A stretch of 64,000 nt of DNA, taken from NCBI RefSeq assembly GCF_032854445.1, contig NC_088301.1, positions 56,248,512 through 56,312,511 of the forward strand, read 5' to 3'. The stretch is from Liolophura sinensis. Taxonomy: Eukaryota > Mollusca > Polyplacophora > Chitonida > Chitonidae. The stretch's first letter is position 1; each line of letters begins with the position of its first letter. The translations under genes were made by a program, and so were the position numbers. Positions 1 through 13,715 of this stretch are shown here, piece after piece. The notes under the pieces are model-generated. The model was not told where the DNA came from, did not search any database, and saw nothing but the letters and a program-made list of their open reading frames with translations.

Positions 1-2566
1 CCAGACCACTTACTCTAGTGCTAGTTCCAGCTTATCTTATAATGGTGAAAAAAGACTGGGGCTTTACCTAAGGCACTCTGATTTCTTCCATCCACTGACT
101 GCCATCGTTAAAGTGAAATTTGAAGTCTTCACGCACTTTGGAAATTTATCAGTGAATTAAGACTCAATTCCCTTGAACTTGTACTGCATACAACATATAT
201 ATGGCATAGAAATTAAAACCAATTATATTTCAGATACCTCATGATAGTAATGCATTTTGAAATTGCCAAAACACATTTTAATGCTCAAAGTCAAGATGTT
301 AAGCCAATAGTTTAAGTATATTTGTTGACCTGTAGTTACCTACAGGGATTGTTTTTGGCTTGCCTGCTCCCAACTGTTTATCTGTTAGTTTGTCAATCTG
401 ATATTTGGTTTTCACATAACTTGCCTCAAATTATTTTGTCAGTGGATACCATGGGATCAAACCTTTGCTGTTTTTTTTGGCCTAAGATTCTTTATAGGGT
501 ATTGCACATAGGGTATAGGGTATGTACAAATGTGACGTGGTTGTGGAGGTGATAAGGTACATATGTGCATGTGCAGGCATGCTCCTTGTTTAGACCTGTC
601 ATTAAATGTCTACCTGAACATTTTTACTGTTCTCTTGTTTAATTTCTTCTCAGCTAACTGGAAAGTTGTTTTCCAGGATTGTCCCCCTTACTGTTATTCT
701 TCAGTCTTTTTGCATGTTTGTAATTTCTTTATTCAAGCATATTCTCAAGGCATCATCCTGTGTAGATTGATAAAATTATGCTTTTTGTGAAGCCCTGAAA
801 TCGGTCGATTCAACCACTTTAGTTTTATCTCCAACATCAAGTAATGAATGTGCATAAATTGCACTGAAATGTGCTATTTCATATGCGTAAAGATTGAGGA
901 ATTAAAGTAGTACCAACCTGATGAACCAAAACAAGGAAATAAAACCCTACAATTTCTCCGTTTTCAGTACAAGGCAGATATGGATGTGTTCACTGGCTGC
1001 AAAATCTTTTGAATATTTGTAAATATTGCCGGCTGAAAGTAAAGACCTCGCACCAGAATAACTATACAACACAACCAAGCAGGAGAAGCAGTGGTATTAC
1101 CCTTGAATATGACAGCATTAGCAGTGGCGTTCTCCAGCCCTCTAATAGGGGAGGCAAATCTTGTAACTCAAAGCAGCAATGGAATCCATCTAATAACAAT
1201 GCCAGCAATAATTATTTACGATAATTTACTGTTATTGACATCACTTGTACTGTTATTCATATGGGCAGAAGGCACTGCTGCTTTAGAAGTTGCAAGATTT
1301 ACTCCCCTTTGTAGAGGGCCAAAGTCTTTGAAAGCAGGATTTGTAACAGTGTTCCCACTGGTCCTTAATAGTACATAAGTTTTGTTTAAAGTCCCTGAAA
1401 AAAAAAAAGGGATAAGTCCTTAAATGTACTTGTTAATGCAATTTATCATCCTTCATTGTGTTCGAAATGGAATGATGATCTAAGCTACTAAAACATAATA
1501 CATCTATGTTACCGCCTGAAGGTTTGAACTTAAACGGAACGGTCCAGAAAACCTTTGAAAAGCATTTTCTTTTGTGGTTGAACGAAATACTGATGTAATG
1601 ATAATCCATAAAATTTTTGTGCAAGTCAATCAAATTTGAAAGGATCAACCATCGGTCTCAAAGAAATAGCACTTAAACAAAGGAGTTTCAGGTTGCTATG
1701 TTACAACATCATGGTGACGTCCCTTTCTGACAGCACAGTGGGGCAAATCACTGAATTATAACATACAAACAAGGGCAGGAATACAAAGTAGTACAAATTA
1801 TCCATGAAACCAGGCTTTAAATTATTATGGATATTTATTATTTTCCAGATAAATATCTACGCACATTAGCCAGGCGCATAGGTGAAAACCATGACAAGAA
1901 CTTTGATCGATGGACTGGACCATGAAAGTTTGTACACAGCATGAAATATTCCTTACACGCTTTATGCGTGATGAGCAGATCATCCATATAACAAGAGTTC
2001 AGGTGAACACAACATATGTCCAAAGAAATGCATTTGTTTGAAATGTATAAAAGAATACCAGCAGCACTCAAAGGGATATCACCATGCACTATGATGTCAC
2101 GTCATAACTTTTTAAGACGAATCAAGTTCAGATATTATAAAGTTTGACCAAATCCACCATTGGTAACACAAACAATCAGACATACACCTTGTTAAAAATT
2201 ACTAAATCCTTTATTTCATAAAAAAATAGTAATATCTTATAAAATATACATAAAAAGAATCTAACAGAAAACACAACTTCTGGAACATTCCTGATAAATC
2301 TAAATCTATTGAAGCCAACATAAAACAATACCTTAAAAAAATTAATTTGTATAAAATCTTTTTTTGCTGGTACAATACCTTGTCGATGAAATATATGAAC
2401 TATATATTTTCTCCAGTGTATTATAATTATGAAGCTTGCCATACAATCAGTGTGTACATTCTAAATCTGTTTATTGTCACCAGGATTTTGATACATGTGC
2501 AAATAGAAAACATCACAGTTTTGCAAATCTAATGTACTAAAAAAATAATAATAAAGAAATTGTTGT

Positions 2567-2597
<31 letters not shown>

Positions 2598-3077
2598 TAC
2601 ACACATACACTAATTACATATGCATACACATCATGTTAAAAAATTGCCAATAAATGTTACAAGTTAGTTATCAATATACAACTGCTGATATGTATTACAA
2701 TACAGAAGGATGTCCAACATTTCCAATATAACATATTCAAACGTGGGCATACAACTCAGAAAATATTCAATTTCGTATAGTTGTCATGACTTTTGAGTTG
2801 TGTAATCCTGCTCTGAGTAGTTTACAAATATAAGCCAATCGCAAAATGGCATATTTTGACAGATGGACAGAAACCACACACTGCAATCTGATAGACTATA
2901 TACATGCTAGTACGTAACTGAGGGTTAACCAAGAGCATCCTGCATATTTGATGAAGCCTATGAATTTCAAGATTTTTCCTCTAATTAGTTTTAAATATGA
3001 GCAAACGATGATGAATAATCATCACTTTCATGCAACAGCCACGACTGTTTTGCATAATTAAGTTAATGTAACCCATA
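1..3077. other. 3' flank of the IL-17R-like gene: no gene recognised
   Basis: AT-rich sequence with a degenerate MITE copy (690-909), a (TA)n microsatellite near 2573-2597 and a piece of the family-2 SINE core near 2025-2090. ORFs here are short, Lys/Ile/Phe-rich and unsupported. Confidence 0.6.
690..909 (+). repeat. MITE copy 1 (degenerate)
   Basis: The ends are diverged forms of the terminal inverted repeat CTGTAATTCTTCAACCTTTT / AAAAGGTTGAAGAATTACAG. The interior shares the GCCCTGAAA(T/C)CGG, CAACCA and TGCATAAATT(G/A)CACTGAA blocks with the copy at 21544. Confidence 0.6.
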
Positions 3078-3425
3078 GTGAGTGAGTGAGTGCTTGAAAA
3101 ATCAACAATTTTTTCAGTCATATGACGACGAAGGAATCATTAGGGTGCATGTACGTGTAATGTGCCTCCTTGTTGCAGGACGGATTTCCACCGCTCTTTT
3201 ATTTAGTGCTGCTTCACTGAGACGACTTATCGAAGGCAAGTAAGCCGCCCCGCCCGAGCCATTATACTGATACGGGTCAACCAGTCGTTGCACTATCCCC
3301 TTCATGCTGAACAAGCGAGGAAGTTACAACTTCCTCTTTTAAAGTCTTAGGTGTGACTCGATCAAGGATTGATCCTGGATCTACCGGTCCCGAAGCGGAC
3401 GCTCTACCAACTGTGCTATCCGGGA
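3078..3425 (-). mobile_element. Family-2 tRNA-derived SINE
   Basis: On the minus strand it begins with a tRNA-like head (3361-3425; A-box-like TAGCACAGTTGG, B-box-like GATCAATCC). Then come a body shared with 28441-28780 (GCTGCTTCACTGAGACGAC, GGCAAGTAAGC) and a tail region TCAGTCATATGACGACGAAGG ending in GTGAGTGAGTG. It is a SINE, not a functional tRNA, because the cloverleaf is degenerate. Confidence 0.75.
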
Positions 3426-3559
3426 CGGTAATGTAACCCGTAAGTTTCACAATTCTGAAAATATGAGCAAATTAAAAGACCTGGCCCACAGTGAAAAATG
3501 AATGCACAGACTTCTGAACATCAATCTGGCAGGTAAAAAATACACACTCACCAAGTGTT

Positions 3560-4010
3560 GTCAATATGATGATTCTCTAAAATACCAGCAGCACTTTGGT
3601 GAGTATAACCCCTGAGGGGAGTCTTCAAGGGAGCATGACGTTAAACCCCAATCACTCACTCACTCAAGGGTGTTGCTAATAAGAATGTGGTTGCCATGAC
3701 AACTGCGTAAATGGACAAAAATGAAACTTTATGCGGAAAACAGTTGGAGTTGTAGCCCGGACACGAAATCATATCTATTTGTATAGTATACATTGGGAAA
3801 TGGCAATCTGGTAACCATGACAACCGCGGAAATGGACAAATATGTGTGTCACAACACATTGTCACCTGTGTAATGTATGTATCCAAGAAAAATTAAAACT
3901 ACATAAAAAACAACCAGAGGTATAGCCCAGACACAAATATGAACAGACAGACGGACAAAATCTCTATAACATAACGCGCTCCACCTTATAGCAGGAGCGT
4001 ATATAAAGTA
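3560..4010 (+). repeat. SINE-2 core fragment plus interspersed repeat R, copy 1
   Basis: 3560-3665 is a family-2 core (AATACCAGCAGCACT through TCACTCACTCAC). 3675-4010 is a repeat with two internal sub-copies of a block containing ACCATGACAAC(T/C)GCG and GTATCCA, ending near CGCTCCACCT. It recurs in the same orientation at 27840-28240. Confidence 0.65.
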
Positions 4011-4261
4011 CATGAATTTACATTACGGCCAATGCACTATTTCAACTTGATCTAATTGTATGATTGAAATAACCAAATTATCAAATCCAAAGTCATAAAT
4101 GACAGAAAAATTGATATGAGCCAGAATGAGAAAACCTATGGATTTACAAATATGAATCAAACAAATAAGGGAGAATTTATCTACAATTATTTAAAGTAAA
4201 ATGAATTATTATTTTAAAATTTCAATATTTAATACACAAAATAATTTATATTTTCAAAAAT

Positions 4262-4521
4262 ATATTTATTTCTTTATTTGATTGGAGTTTTATGCCCTAC
4301 TCAAAAATACTTCACTTTAACAACAACAGTGGCCAGCATTATGGTGAGAGGAAAACTGGCACAGTCTCCAGGAAGCCATGGAAAACCTGGAGGTTACTGG
4401 AAGACCTTCACACATACAACCAGAAGGGGAAGCCAGCATGAATTTGAACTCGCCACGATTACACTGATGAGAGGCTCCTGGGTCACTGTGCTGCACTCAC
4501 ATGTTAACCACAAGGCCACCT
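4262..4521 (-). mobile_element. Family-1 tRNA-derived SINE, copy 1
   Basis: It is recognised by its 3' tail (TTTATTTGATTGG-type at the left end), the conserved CAGCATTATGGTG core and a decayed tRNA-like head at the right. It lies just downstream of the gene end. Confidence 0.75.
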
Positions 4522-5170
4522 AACTACATGTGTAATGGTCATGTGAAATCAAGCTATTTCTACCCATGTTAGCTGTGCACACATATTTTTTTCACCTTGC
4601 ATGTATGTTTTCAACTGATGTTGGCAGTATTTGTAAGTCAGTGTCAATAAGAGAAAGCATAAGCACAAGGGACTGGATATTTTTCGTAAAAGAACTAAGA
4701 AAAATAATTCTGTACACCTGTTGGAAACCAGTTGGCAATAAAGAAGATATACTAAATGCTTTCCATACAATCTTATATTACTGTAATTGATGAAAATAAA
4801 ACTTCAACCAATACATCAAAAACTCAGTACAATAAGTGAACATCCATAACTGTAATAAAAAGTACTGATCCAGGTTTTCAAACAGACTCTACTACATGTA
4901 CTATATTAATCTAAATGAGGTTGATCCAAAATTTAGCATGAGTTCACAAGAGAACACAGACATCAGAAGGCCAGTTAAACATAACTAAAAATGGAAAATT
5001 AAATTCTTACTTGTCTTTTTAGAAAAAAAAGAGGTTTGGGACAAAAAATCTGCAAATACATGAAAATGAAAAAATATAGGAAATATAACAGTTACTTGAA
5101 TGCCTGATAGCCAATGCTGCTTCCTACTGGGAGATTTCGGCTATTGGAATCTGAGCTTTAAGAGCACCTT
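4522..5170. other. Probable 3' UTR or flank of the IL-17R-like gene
   Basis: AT-rich with no coding signal. I found no convincing AATAAA on the minus strand close to the stop, so the cleavage site is undefined. Confidence 0.4.
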
Positions 5171-6174
5171 CTACACATGACTATCTTCATCAAGAAGTCG
5201 TGGCGCCACCGGGTCCCAATCATCTGGGAAGCCTGGCTTTGTGCTGTCGGCTGGAAGTAAACCATTATCTTTATCAGTTTGCTCACATGGTGGGTAAACA
5301 GACAGCAGGCATTGGTTGTTGAGACGGTGTTCATGCAGCAGGTTATGAGACTGGCCTTGTAGGTGACTGGGCTGGCTGACAGTCACATAGTCAGTATATT
5401 GGTCTCCATATGATGCTGTACCAAATCCACTGCTGCTTTGTTCTTGGGGACCTATGTCGCTTGCACTCGCATCTGAACTTGAAGAATACCGTTTTTCCAC
5501 ACCAACTTCACTAGACCTCTTCTGGGGGTTTCCATATCTTTTTCTGAACCATTTTGAGTCTTTCTCCACTGATAACATTTCTTCCACTGCTCTTTCCAGG
5601 GGTCCTGTGTCTATCCTCTTCAGGGCTTCTTTTGGTGCCGCTATACCAAGAGATTCTAGAAACTCACACATCTCCAGCATGTTTACAGACACTCTCCCAG
5701 AGTTATCAGACAACAACATTGGCTTATATCCACTAAAATTGGCCAGTGACCTGGCCACAACTATTGCATTTGTGTACTTTGACCCCAGACTAATAACACG
5801 CTCCTTGCCGCGATGGCTGTTGTAAGTCAACAAGTCATCTCTGATCCTTTTGAAAAAACTGATAACATATTCCCCATTATGCTCCTTGTTCATATAACCA
5901 GGATAACACATGCCATCATTTTCTGCCTCAAACAGATGCACCAGGCCAGACGAATAAATCACCAGTAAATGGCATCCCCTCTCATCTATCTTCCCCACAA
6001 GATTTGTAATCCAACTGCCTGTGTTAATGTCAATCTCATCTTGATTTACAAAATCAATAAACTCAATAGGCCTGTCTTCCCCACACGCCAGCTTCAGAAA
6101 CTTTTCAAACTCCTGGACACACTTTTTACTTTCTCGAGACAGGCAGTAAAAGAACACAAGTTTTCTTATTTCAT
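5171..6174 (-). CDS. IL-17R-like exon 11 (SEFIR domain and C-terminal tail)
   Basis: The terminal exon starts at 6174 after a TTTCTTTACAG acceptor in phase 1 and ends with TAG at 5171-5173. SEFIR features in order: box-1-like RKLVFFYCLS, helix EFEKFLKLACG, IDFVNQDEID, GSWITNLVGKIDE, and box-2-like HLLVIYSSGL. A second half follows with YVISFFKRIRDDLL and ANAIVVARSL-type segments (here TNAIVVARSL). This is the TIR-related fold used for homotypic SEFIR-SEFIR signalling to Act1-type adaptors. The last 150 residues are Ser/Gln/Asp-rich and probably disordered. The upstream in-frame ATG at 6220 lies in intron sequence and is not the start. Confidence 0.92.
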
Positions 6175-9100
6175 CTGTAAAGAAACCAAAGTCAAAATTA
6201 AATGTAGCTCTCAAGGACACTGATTCTAGGAATCAGCTCTGTATGCTCTGCATAAATTATACTGGTAATAGTAATGATAACTAGGAGAAGAAACATTTTA
6301 AAAAACGACAAGGGATGTCTTGGATTTGAACCAGGTGCTGCATACAATGGGACTTGTTCTCCTACAGGCCAGCAAACAGATTTTGTGGTTTTGATCTTCA
6401 GCTCATAGCCCAGTACAAAAGACAGAAAAAATACACTATTGTTGTTAACTTCATTCCCTCTGTAAACTGCAGTACCATAATTAATTTCATGCAGTCTTTC
6501 ATGAACCCCACAGGTTAAATAGCTGAGACTTTCAAACTGCTTTGACAGCTTTTGTTGCTAATTTCATGAAAACTATACTGAACCCAACAAAGGAAAAGCT
6601 AAGAAACAAAATGAAAAATTCAGTGCAAATTCAGTGGCCTGAATGACATCAGAATACGTCAGGGTTATACAGAAATTTCAGAACTTTTTGTGAGGTCATA
6701 TTTTCAATTAATAGTGAGCTTTTCTCAACCAAATGTACCTAGGGTCAGTCTACAAGAAGATAAAATTTTATAACAACTGGTTTATCAGTTATTAAAAGGA
6801 GACATTTCATACAGTTTCACACAAAGCCTAAATATTAAATTTTGAAAGCTTTTCTGCAATTACGTCAAAACCAGAACTTGAACAAGAATAATTCTTTGCA
6901 ATTCATAATCCTGAGGTCAAGGAGGTCTCAGAAATGTTTTTGTTTGATCCAATTGCACAGTTTTTAGTTTCTACTTTTCCGCTATTTTCACTGACCAGAA
7001 CAAGCCTATTTTACATATGAAAAGGATTCATATTATGAAGTTTTAATTTCCACCCAACTAGAGTCACATGTGGCAAATTTGAGGAAAATCGTTTTGGTGA
7101 TTGATGAAGATTCTTTAAGGGTTTCATACAAATCCAATATGGCCACCAAATTATGTGACCAAGGGTGACACTTGTTTAGTATGTGTTACTTGCAAAGCAC
7201 TGTGTAAAGATTCAGTAGATTTGGTCTGGCGGTTTTCTCTGAAGCTTGCACACGAAATACTAGATATTTCTCTAAACAATTTATTCTTTGACAATGAAAA
7301 CTGAAACCTTTGTTTGCTTCCAACTTATAAGTTATTTTACTGGATGTCTGTCATAGCACTCTGATAATATGTCTTTTTGAATCATGATAATATGCTTTTG
7401 GGGTTTGTTAGGAATCATTTACTGTTTTACTTCTGTTATAAAATGACATGCCTTAGCTAACCAAAGTTACGGCTAAAGAACTGTATATGATGCAAACAGT
7501 ATTAGTCATTTAAAACTTATGGGGCTTTTCACAACGTTTGTTAAAAACAACAAAACAAAAAACACTGTATACAACTGTTATTTTACAACCTTTTGAAAGT
7601 AATTCCTTCCATCATCAGGTAAGTGGCACCTGCACAGTGGTACATGATATGAAGGGCTATACACAAATTGAGGGTACATAAAGACACAAATTTGTGAACA
7701 CAATACATTGATACATAAAACAGTACAGGTATTTACAAGAGTAAAACCGCTAAGTATTGAATAAGAAAAATAGTGCTGAAAAATCATGTCATCGAGAGAG
7801 GACTTGTGCTTGGCAATAACTTGAGGACTCTTTTATTCCGACTTAGCGGAAATGTAAGCAAGAATTTCATATGCAAGACTCAGAGGACTGAACTCCATAC
7901 CCACCGTATCTACTCAATTACTGAGGTTTAGATGATCTACTTGTATGCCTTACCATGTCTGTAGTCTGTAGGTATGGGTATTTCTTCTTCAATGTCTACA
8001 ATAATAAACATACCTACATCCATGACATAATACAAACATGGTTTAAATGATCAAGTAAAGCACTAAAATCAAATCTCTGACTTACCGTAACATGTTACTA
8101 AGAAGAAACTAAATGAACGCTGAGCAATTTTCGAACATAACATAACTAATAATCTGCAAACGTAGGACTTCTAGAATAATGACAGTGCTCAAAAATCAGC
8201 CATCAATTTGACACCACTCACACAAGTTACTGTCTGAAAAGGAATAATGTAGGCTTTACAATGACAAAGGCATTGTAATATTTATATGTGAGACACTGGT
8301 TAGAAAGGGAGACACTAGAATGTGGTGCTCTTAAAGCAAACACTTACATCTATCTTCCCCACTTTTTACCTTCCTCACCTGCCAATAAACTTCAAAAATA
8401 GACAAATCTATTATCTAGAATATATTATCAATATATAAAGTACTTTTTTGAGATACATGTATCACCCTTGTTATTTACTTTACATGAATTCTAATACACA
8501 AGAGACTACCAAGAATTTTGTAATCTACAATAATTAGAATGCTCAAAGAGCATTACCAATGGAACATGCCCCTCAATTAAGTAATTTACAATAGCTGAAA
8601 TGAACACATATTATTGTGCTCCAACTGGAGCTGAATACTTACAGTAATTTTTGAGTTACACTGTACCATCCTAAAGATTTACCTTAACATTGGTTTAACT
8701 ATTACAGGATGCCAATGTCAACGTTCACAGTAGGCAAAATAATAAAAAAATAGTATTGCCACCAAGTTCCGATTTATAAGAAGATTGTGGCTTTAATGAG
8801 TAGAATAAGGGACCAAATTTGGAAGCCCAATCTCAATTCAGTTCGATTTCATGGCGGGGATTGGGGGGATAAAAATACATGATATAATGGGGGCCAAAGA
8901 GATCAGCTCTGGTATGCAAATACTTTGGCAACAGAATGATAACTGGACAAAACATTGATACATTGACATTAGAGAACTATCTGTTTTAGGTGCATCAGCT
9001 CATTATTAAAGATGTTTACAGAGTTAAATTCAAAATATGCCTCTCCTTGTTAACTATGATGGGTGATGCACAAAACCTGAGAATGAATCAACAAGAATGT

Positions 9101-10946
9101 TGGAGTGAAATACCCTTAAAAGAAAAAAAACACATCTGCTAAACCTATCTCTCAAATGGCAGAGCTTTTAACTTGATATCAAATAAAATACATAATTCTA
9201 TCACCTTTTGACACTGCTCAGTTTAGAGAAATGTATCTGTGGTAAAGGACTGATTCCACAAAAAAGGCTTTCTGACTTAAATCAAAATCTAAAACCTCAC
9301 AATGCTTCGTGTTTGGTACTGGGAAATGAAATTTATACACATTTGTCCTTCAATCACATTTATCAGGTTTCAAATTTTAATATATATTGCCCAAAAATAA
9401 GCTCCAAAATTTCATTTCAAAATTGTGGAATCGGCCCCAGGACATAACTCTTCATGGGTTTACACACACAAAAAAAAAAAATTAAGGACACACTTGATTT
9501 TATTTGGTAACTCATGTTCTTTTGTTTTTGTTCAGTAACAATTTTTCAGTATTTTTGGACCTAGCACAGATAACTGGCTACAGTACCTTTAGCTAATCAT
9601 AAAACCCACAATTACTGTGATAATTCTGTAATATCACATTATTACTAGTTTTGGTCTGTTTCATCCTTTTCAGCATAATTATGGCTGTTTTGGGTCTGTT
9701 GTGAATGTTGACTTAGTTATTATTATGACACCTCAAAACAACTTAACAAACTTTGCACTTTCCAACGTCCTTCCATGTTTACTTTAAGGACTGACCAATG
9801 AGAAAACTCCAACTCCATAAACATCTGCTGTGACATCAGCTTGCTTAAAGCGATACAGAATCGATGCTGATTGGTTGACTGTGGAGATAGGGTTTCCTGG
9901 GTTAAATCTTGCAGCCTTGGTCACTTATGAATAAATGTACCATACCTAAAATTCAGGTCAGGCAAGGCATAGCCTGGACTTGCCAATCTCTCACACTAGC
10001 CAATCTGCAACGATTCTGTATCCCTTTAAGTACTGTGGTTCACAACATTTGTAAGGTGCATTTTGGGTAGTAGATTATTTTAATAACAAATTAACAAGAG
10101 TACTTCCTCTCCGCCGAAAACTTGATCTGTAACTTTTCTTGGTGAAGTCATGTAGTAAGTTTCAATAAAGAGTATAAACCAACCATATTAAAAAGAAGTC
10201 TGGAAAACTGTGCAAGGACTAAAATACCCATAACTTTGTTAGAAATGTATGAAAAGACCCCAAAATCAAGCTTGATCTGTAAGTCGTCATGGTTAAGTTA
10301 CATACCAAGTTTCAGATCAATATGAAGAATTCTGAACAAATGTCTGCAAAAAAGCCCAAATTTGGACAAAAAAGCCATATGTTTTTCTAAATTCACACAT
10401 AGATGTCCAAGAATCTGATCTGTAACTTGTTATGGTAAAGCCATGAACCATGTTTCAATTCTAAACAATAAACCATTTTCTAAAAAATCCAGAAAACTTT
10501 AATGAAGAAGAACATGGTGCAAACCTATAGTCTCCCCACAAACTATAACATTTTAAATTACTGAAATTAAAAAAAAAAAAAACCTGAGTGTTACAAGTGA
10601 GGTAAAAATCTATATATGTGAGATATAGTATAGTTACATATACTGTAGTAGTGAAAGGACAAAAAGCACCAATCTGAAGGGATTTTACATTCTCAGTGGA
10701 TAAACAAAGTATTTTGGTGATCCTGTTTTTGATTTGGCGTTACTTTGTTCCCAAATAATAAATATATCACCTGATAAATTGTTTAAAAAATCTGAGTGTA
10801 CTGTTAATAGCTACCTTTAACAATCTTTGTCTTTATTTGCATGCATACACTTGGCCAAATTCATAATATTCTCCCAATCCCAACATTATACAATTAATGG
10901 TGCATGTCAAAGAAAAAAAATAGGCATGGACCAGCATGTATGCTTA

Positions 10947-11215
10947 GGGTTTTCCGCTGTACTCAATAATATTTCAGTCATATAAAGACGACAAGTCATT
11001 AGGTAGGTGCACATATGCTGTGTTTTCCTGTAGCAAGGTGAGTCCATGCCGCCAAAGTTCTGCCACCACTGAAGCTTCACACTGAAGACACCAGACATGA
11101 CACCCCAACCAGTCACACTATAATGACACCAGGCCAAACAGTTCTGTTTCCCTGCTCTTACCATTCAGTGCTTAGCGCCAAGCAAGGCAGGAACAAGTAC
11201 TATACTATAATGCCA
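10947..11215 (-). mobile_element. Family-2-related SINE remnant
   Basis: It shares TTTCAGTCATATAAAGACGAC with the tail of the 3078 copy. The middle (GAAGCTTCACACTGAAGACACC) and head (GACACCCCAACCAGTCACAC) are a diverged variant. ORFs inside are non-coding. Confidence 0.5.
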
Positions 11216-11403
11216 ATTTGAAGCTCTATACTCAATAAATCAATATAATTATCACATGCCTACAATGGGAGTTTGAGCATTCATCATACCACTAGACATA
11301 CTAAAATGCAAAGCTGTTAATTGTTTTGCAATTGCACAGTTGGCAGAGATGTGCAGGATCAATCAGCTTCCAAATGCCCAATGATCTTTCAAGGCATTGG
11401 TAA

Positions 11404-11750
11404 TAGAAAATAAAACACCAACACAACATAAAAGCAGAAAGAGGGCTACAGAAAATAATACAAGTAGACCATACAAAAGCAGAATAATTGCTACAAAAAA
11501 TAAGACAAGCACACCACATAAGTACGGAATGAGTGCTGCCAAAAAAAAGACAAGCACACCACACAAACTAAGGAAGAGCAGTACCAAAAACAAGACAAGC
11601 ACACCACACAAAAGCAGACAGAGTGGTACAGAAAATAGATCAGCACATCACACAGCTCTATAGACGATGAGACCAGCACAAAAATGGAAAGAGCTCTACA
11701 GAAAAAGGACCAGCACATCACACAAAAAAAGGTCAGCTCTACAGGTAAAA
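11404..11750. repeat. 45-bp imperfect tandem repeat
   Basis: About 7-8 units built on GCAGAAAGAG, GCTACAGAAAATAA and ACAAGCACACCACACAAAA. Since 45 is a multiple of three, both strands stay open for 80-110 codons (minus-strand Leu/Cys/Val-rich ORFs), which is a repeat artefact. Confidence 0.8.
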
Positions 11751-12759
11751 AAGAAACACAGCACACACCTGGAGGAGAATCATTAATCCCAGCGTAGGGG
11801 GTGGGACACACTGCAACCAAGCAAGGTCAAAAGCTTTAGTATTCCTTAGGTTAGTAGCAAGTTTGTCCATAAATCTTTATATTTACATTCTTTTATAGAA
11901 GTGTACTTAACATGGTTTAAAAGTCAGTTTTACAGAGCTATATGTACTGTGTTCCAGAAATATTATATGATAATAGAATTATCATTTGTTGTCCAAAATT
12001 ATGACAAAACGCAGGATATAATTACTTTTGGTGAGTGGAGGACTGTACCTGTAACTTTGACTTTTGTCATGAAATATTACTACAAAGCTACCCTTTACCC
12101 ACTTCAGGAATTCACCTGAATTTCCCTGATTTAATCATCCTGCATATATCACTGAATGGAATTCAAAGTGAGGACGTCCTTACATGTAGTTCACATTAAG
12201 CAACTGGTAGAGACAGTGCAATTTTTGTTAAATATTCCATTTCAGTATTTAATAAAGTGAAGATGGCAATTATTATTTAACCAATCCACTACAGAGAATG
12301 GAAATAAACAAATCCAATTTAAGAGCTTGCACAATATTTATAGCTGTAGAAAATATCTCTTTAACATTACGATATTAAACTATATACTATTATTATAGTT
12401 ACAATAATATTCTTTAAACCAGTTAGCGACATGAATATTCAATGGATTATTTCATCTACCATTATTGATAAGCAACAGTTGAAAAGGTTCAGTTGAAAAA
12501 TCCACTGATTTTAATACTGGTAACCACAGTAGATATAACAGAATATTAATTTTAAACGATACCCTTATATAAAAATTAAATACTTTTTCAATCTAAAATC
12601 TTTCCTCTTGCTCTTCAAAGAATTATTATATATATACAGTGACTTGTCCATGCAAGAACATTTCTCCCAAACTATCTTAGCACTGTGTAGTATCAAATGA
12701 GGTTTATAATCTGAGCTATCAAGACAATGAAAAAGTTAAAATCAATGAACCACAGCTGG

Positions 12760-13715
12760 CCAGTAAATAAATAAGATACAGTGGTTACAAACCTTAAAGC
12801 ACAGTTCACCATTAAGTCAATGAGAAAGTTACAAACCTTAAGCCACAGCTGACCAACAAGTCATTGAGAAAGTTACAAACCTTAAGTCATAGCTGACCAG
12901 TAAGTAATAGTCACAAACCTTAAACCACAGCTGACCAGTAAGTCAAAGTTACAAACCTTAAAACACAGCTGACCAGTAAGTCACTTAGACAGTTACAGAC
13001 CTTAAGCCATAGCTGACCAGTAAGTCACTGAGATAGTTACAAACCTTAAGCCACAGCTGACCAGTAAGTCATTGAGAAAGTTACAAATCTTAAGCCACAG
13101 CTGACAAATAAGTGACTGTGATAGTTACAAAATTTAAGCCACAACTGACCAGTAAGTTACAAACCTTAAACCATAGCTGACCAGTAAGTGACCATGATAG
13201 TAACAAACCTACTAGTAAGACATTGAGATAGTTACAAACCTTAAGCCACAGCTGACCAGTAAGTCAAAGTTACAAACCTCAAACCACAGTTGACCAGTAA
13301 GTCACTTAGATAGTTACAAACCTTAAGCAATAGCTGACCAGTAAGTCACTGAGACAGTTACAAACCTTATGCCACATCTTACCAGTAAGTTACTGAGAAA
13401 GTTACAAATCTTAAGCCACAGCTGACAAATAAGTGACTGTGATAGTTACAAAATTTAAGCCACAACTGACCAGTAAGTTAAAAACCTTAAACCATAGCTG
13501 ACCAGTAAGTGACCGTGATAGTTACAAACCTTAACCCACACCTTTACCAGTACGACATTGAGATAGTTACAAACCTTAAGCCATAGTTGACCAGTAAGTC
13601 AATGAGAAAGTTACAAACCTTAAGCCATAGCTGACCAATAAGACACAGAGAAATTTACAAACCTTAAGCCACAGCTTACCAGTAAGTCATCGAGGAATTT
13701 ACAAACCTTACGGGG
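12760..13715. repeat. 44-bp tandem repeat (about 20 copies)
   Basis: Unit GTTACAAACCTTAAGCCACA + GCTGACCAGTAAGTCATTGA + GAAA with frequent substitutions and some shortened units. A further isolated unit lies at about 14060-14115, separated by about 350 bp of unrelated sequence. It lies within intron 10. Confidence 0.88.

Noticed and set aside
3361-3425. tRNA-like sequence
   Set aside because: It is the head of a family-2 SINE. The arms do not form a sound cloverleaf and the rest of the SINE body follows.
5454-5825. Plus-strand ORF of 123 codons
   Set aside because: It is the complement of the SEFIR/tail exon, whose minus-strand reading has clear family motifs.
12760-13715. Regular spacing suggestive of a CRISPR-like array
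   Set aside because: The whole 44-bp unit repeats without unique spacers, and the context is a eukaryotic intron.
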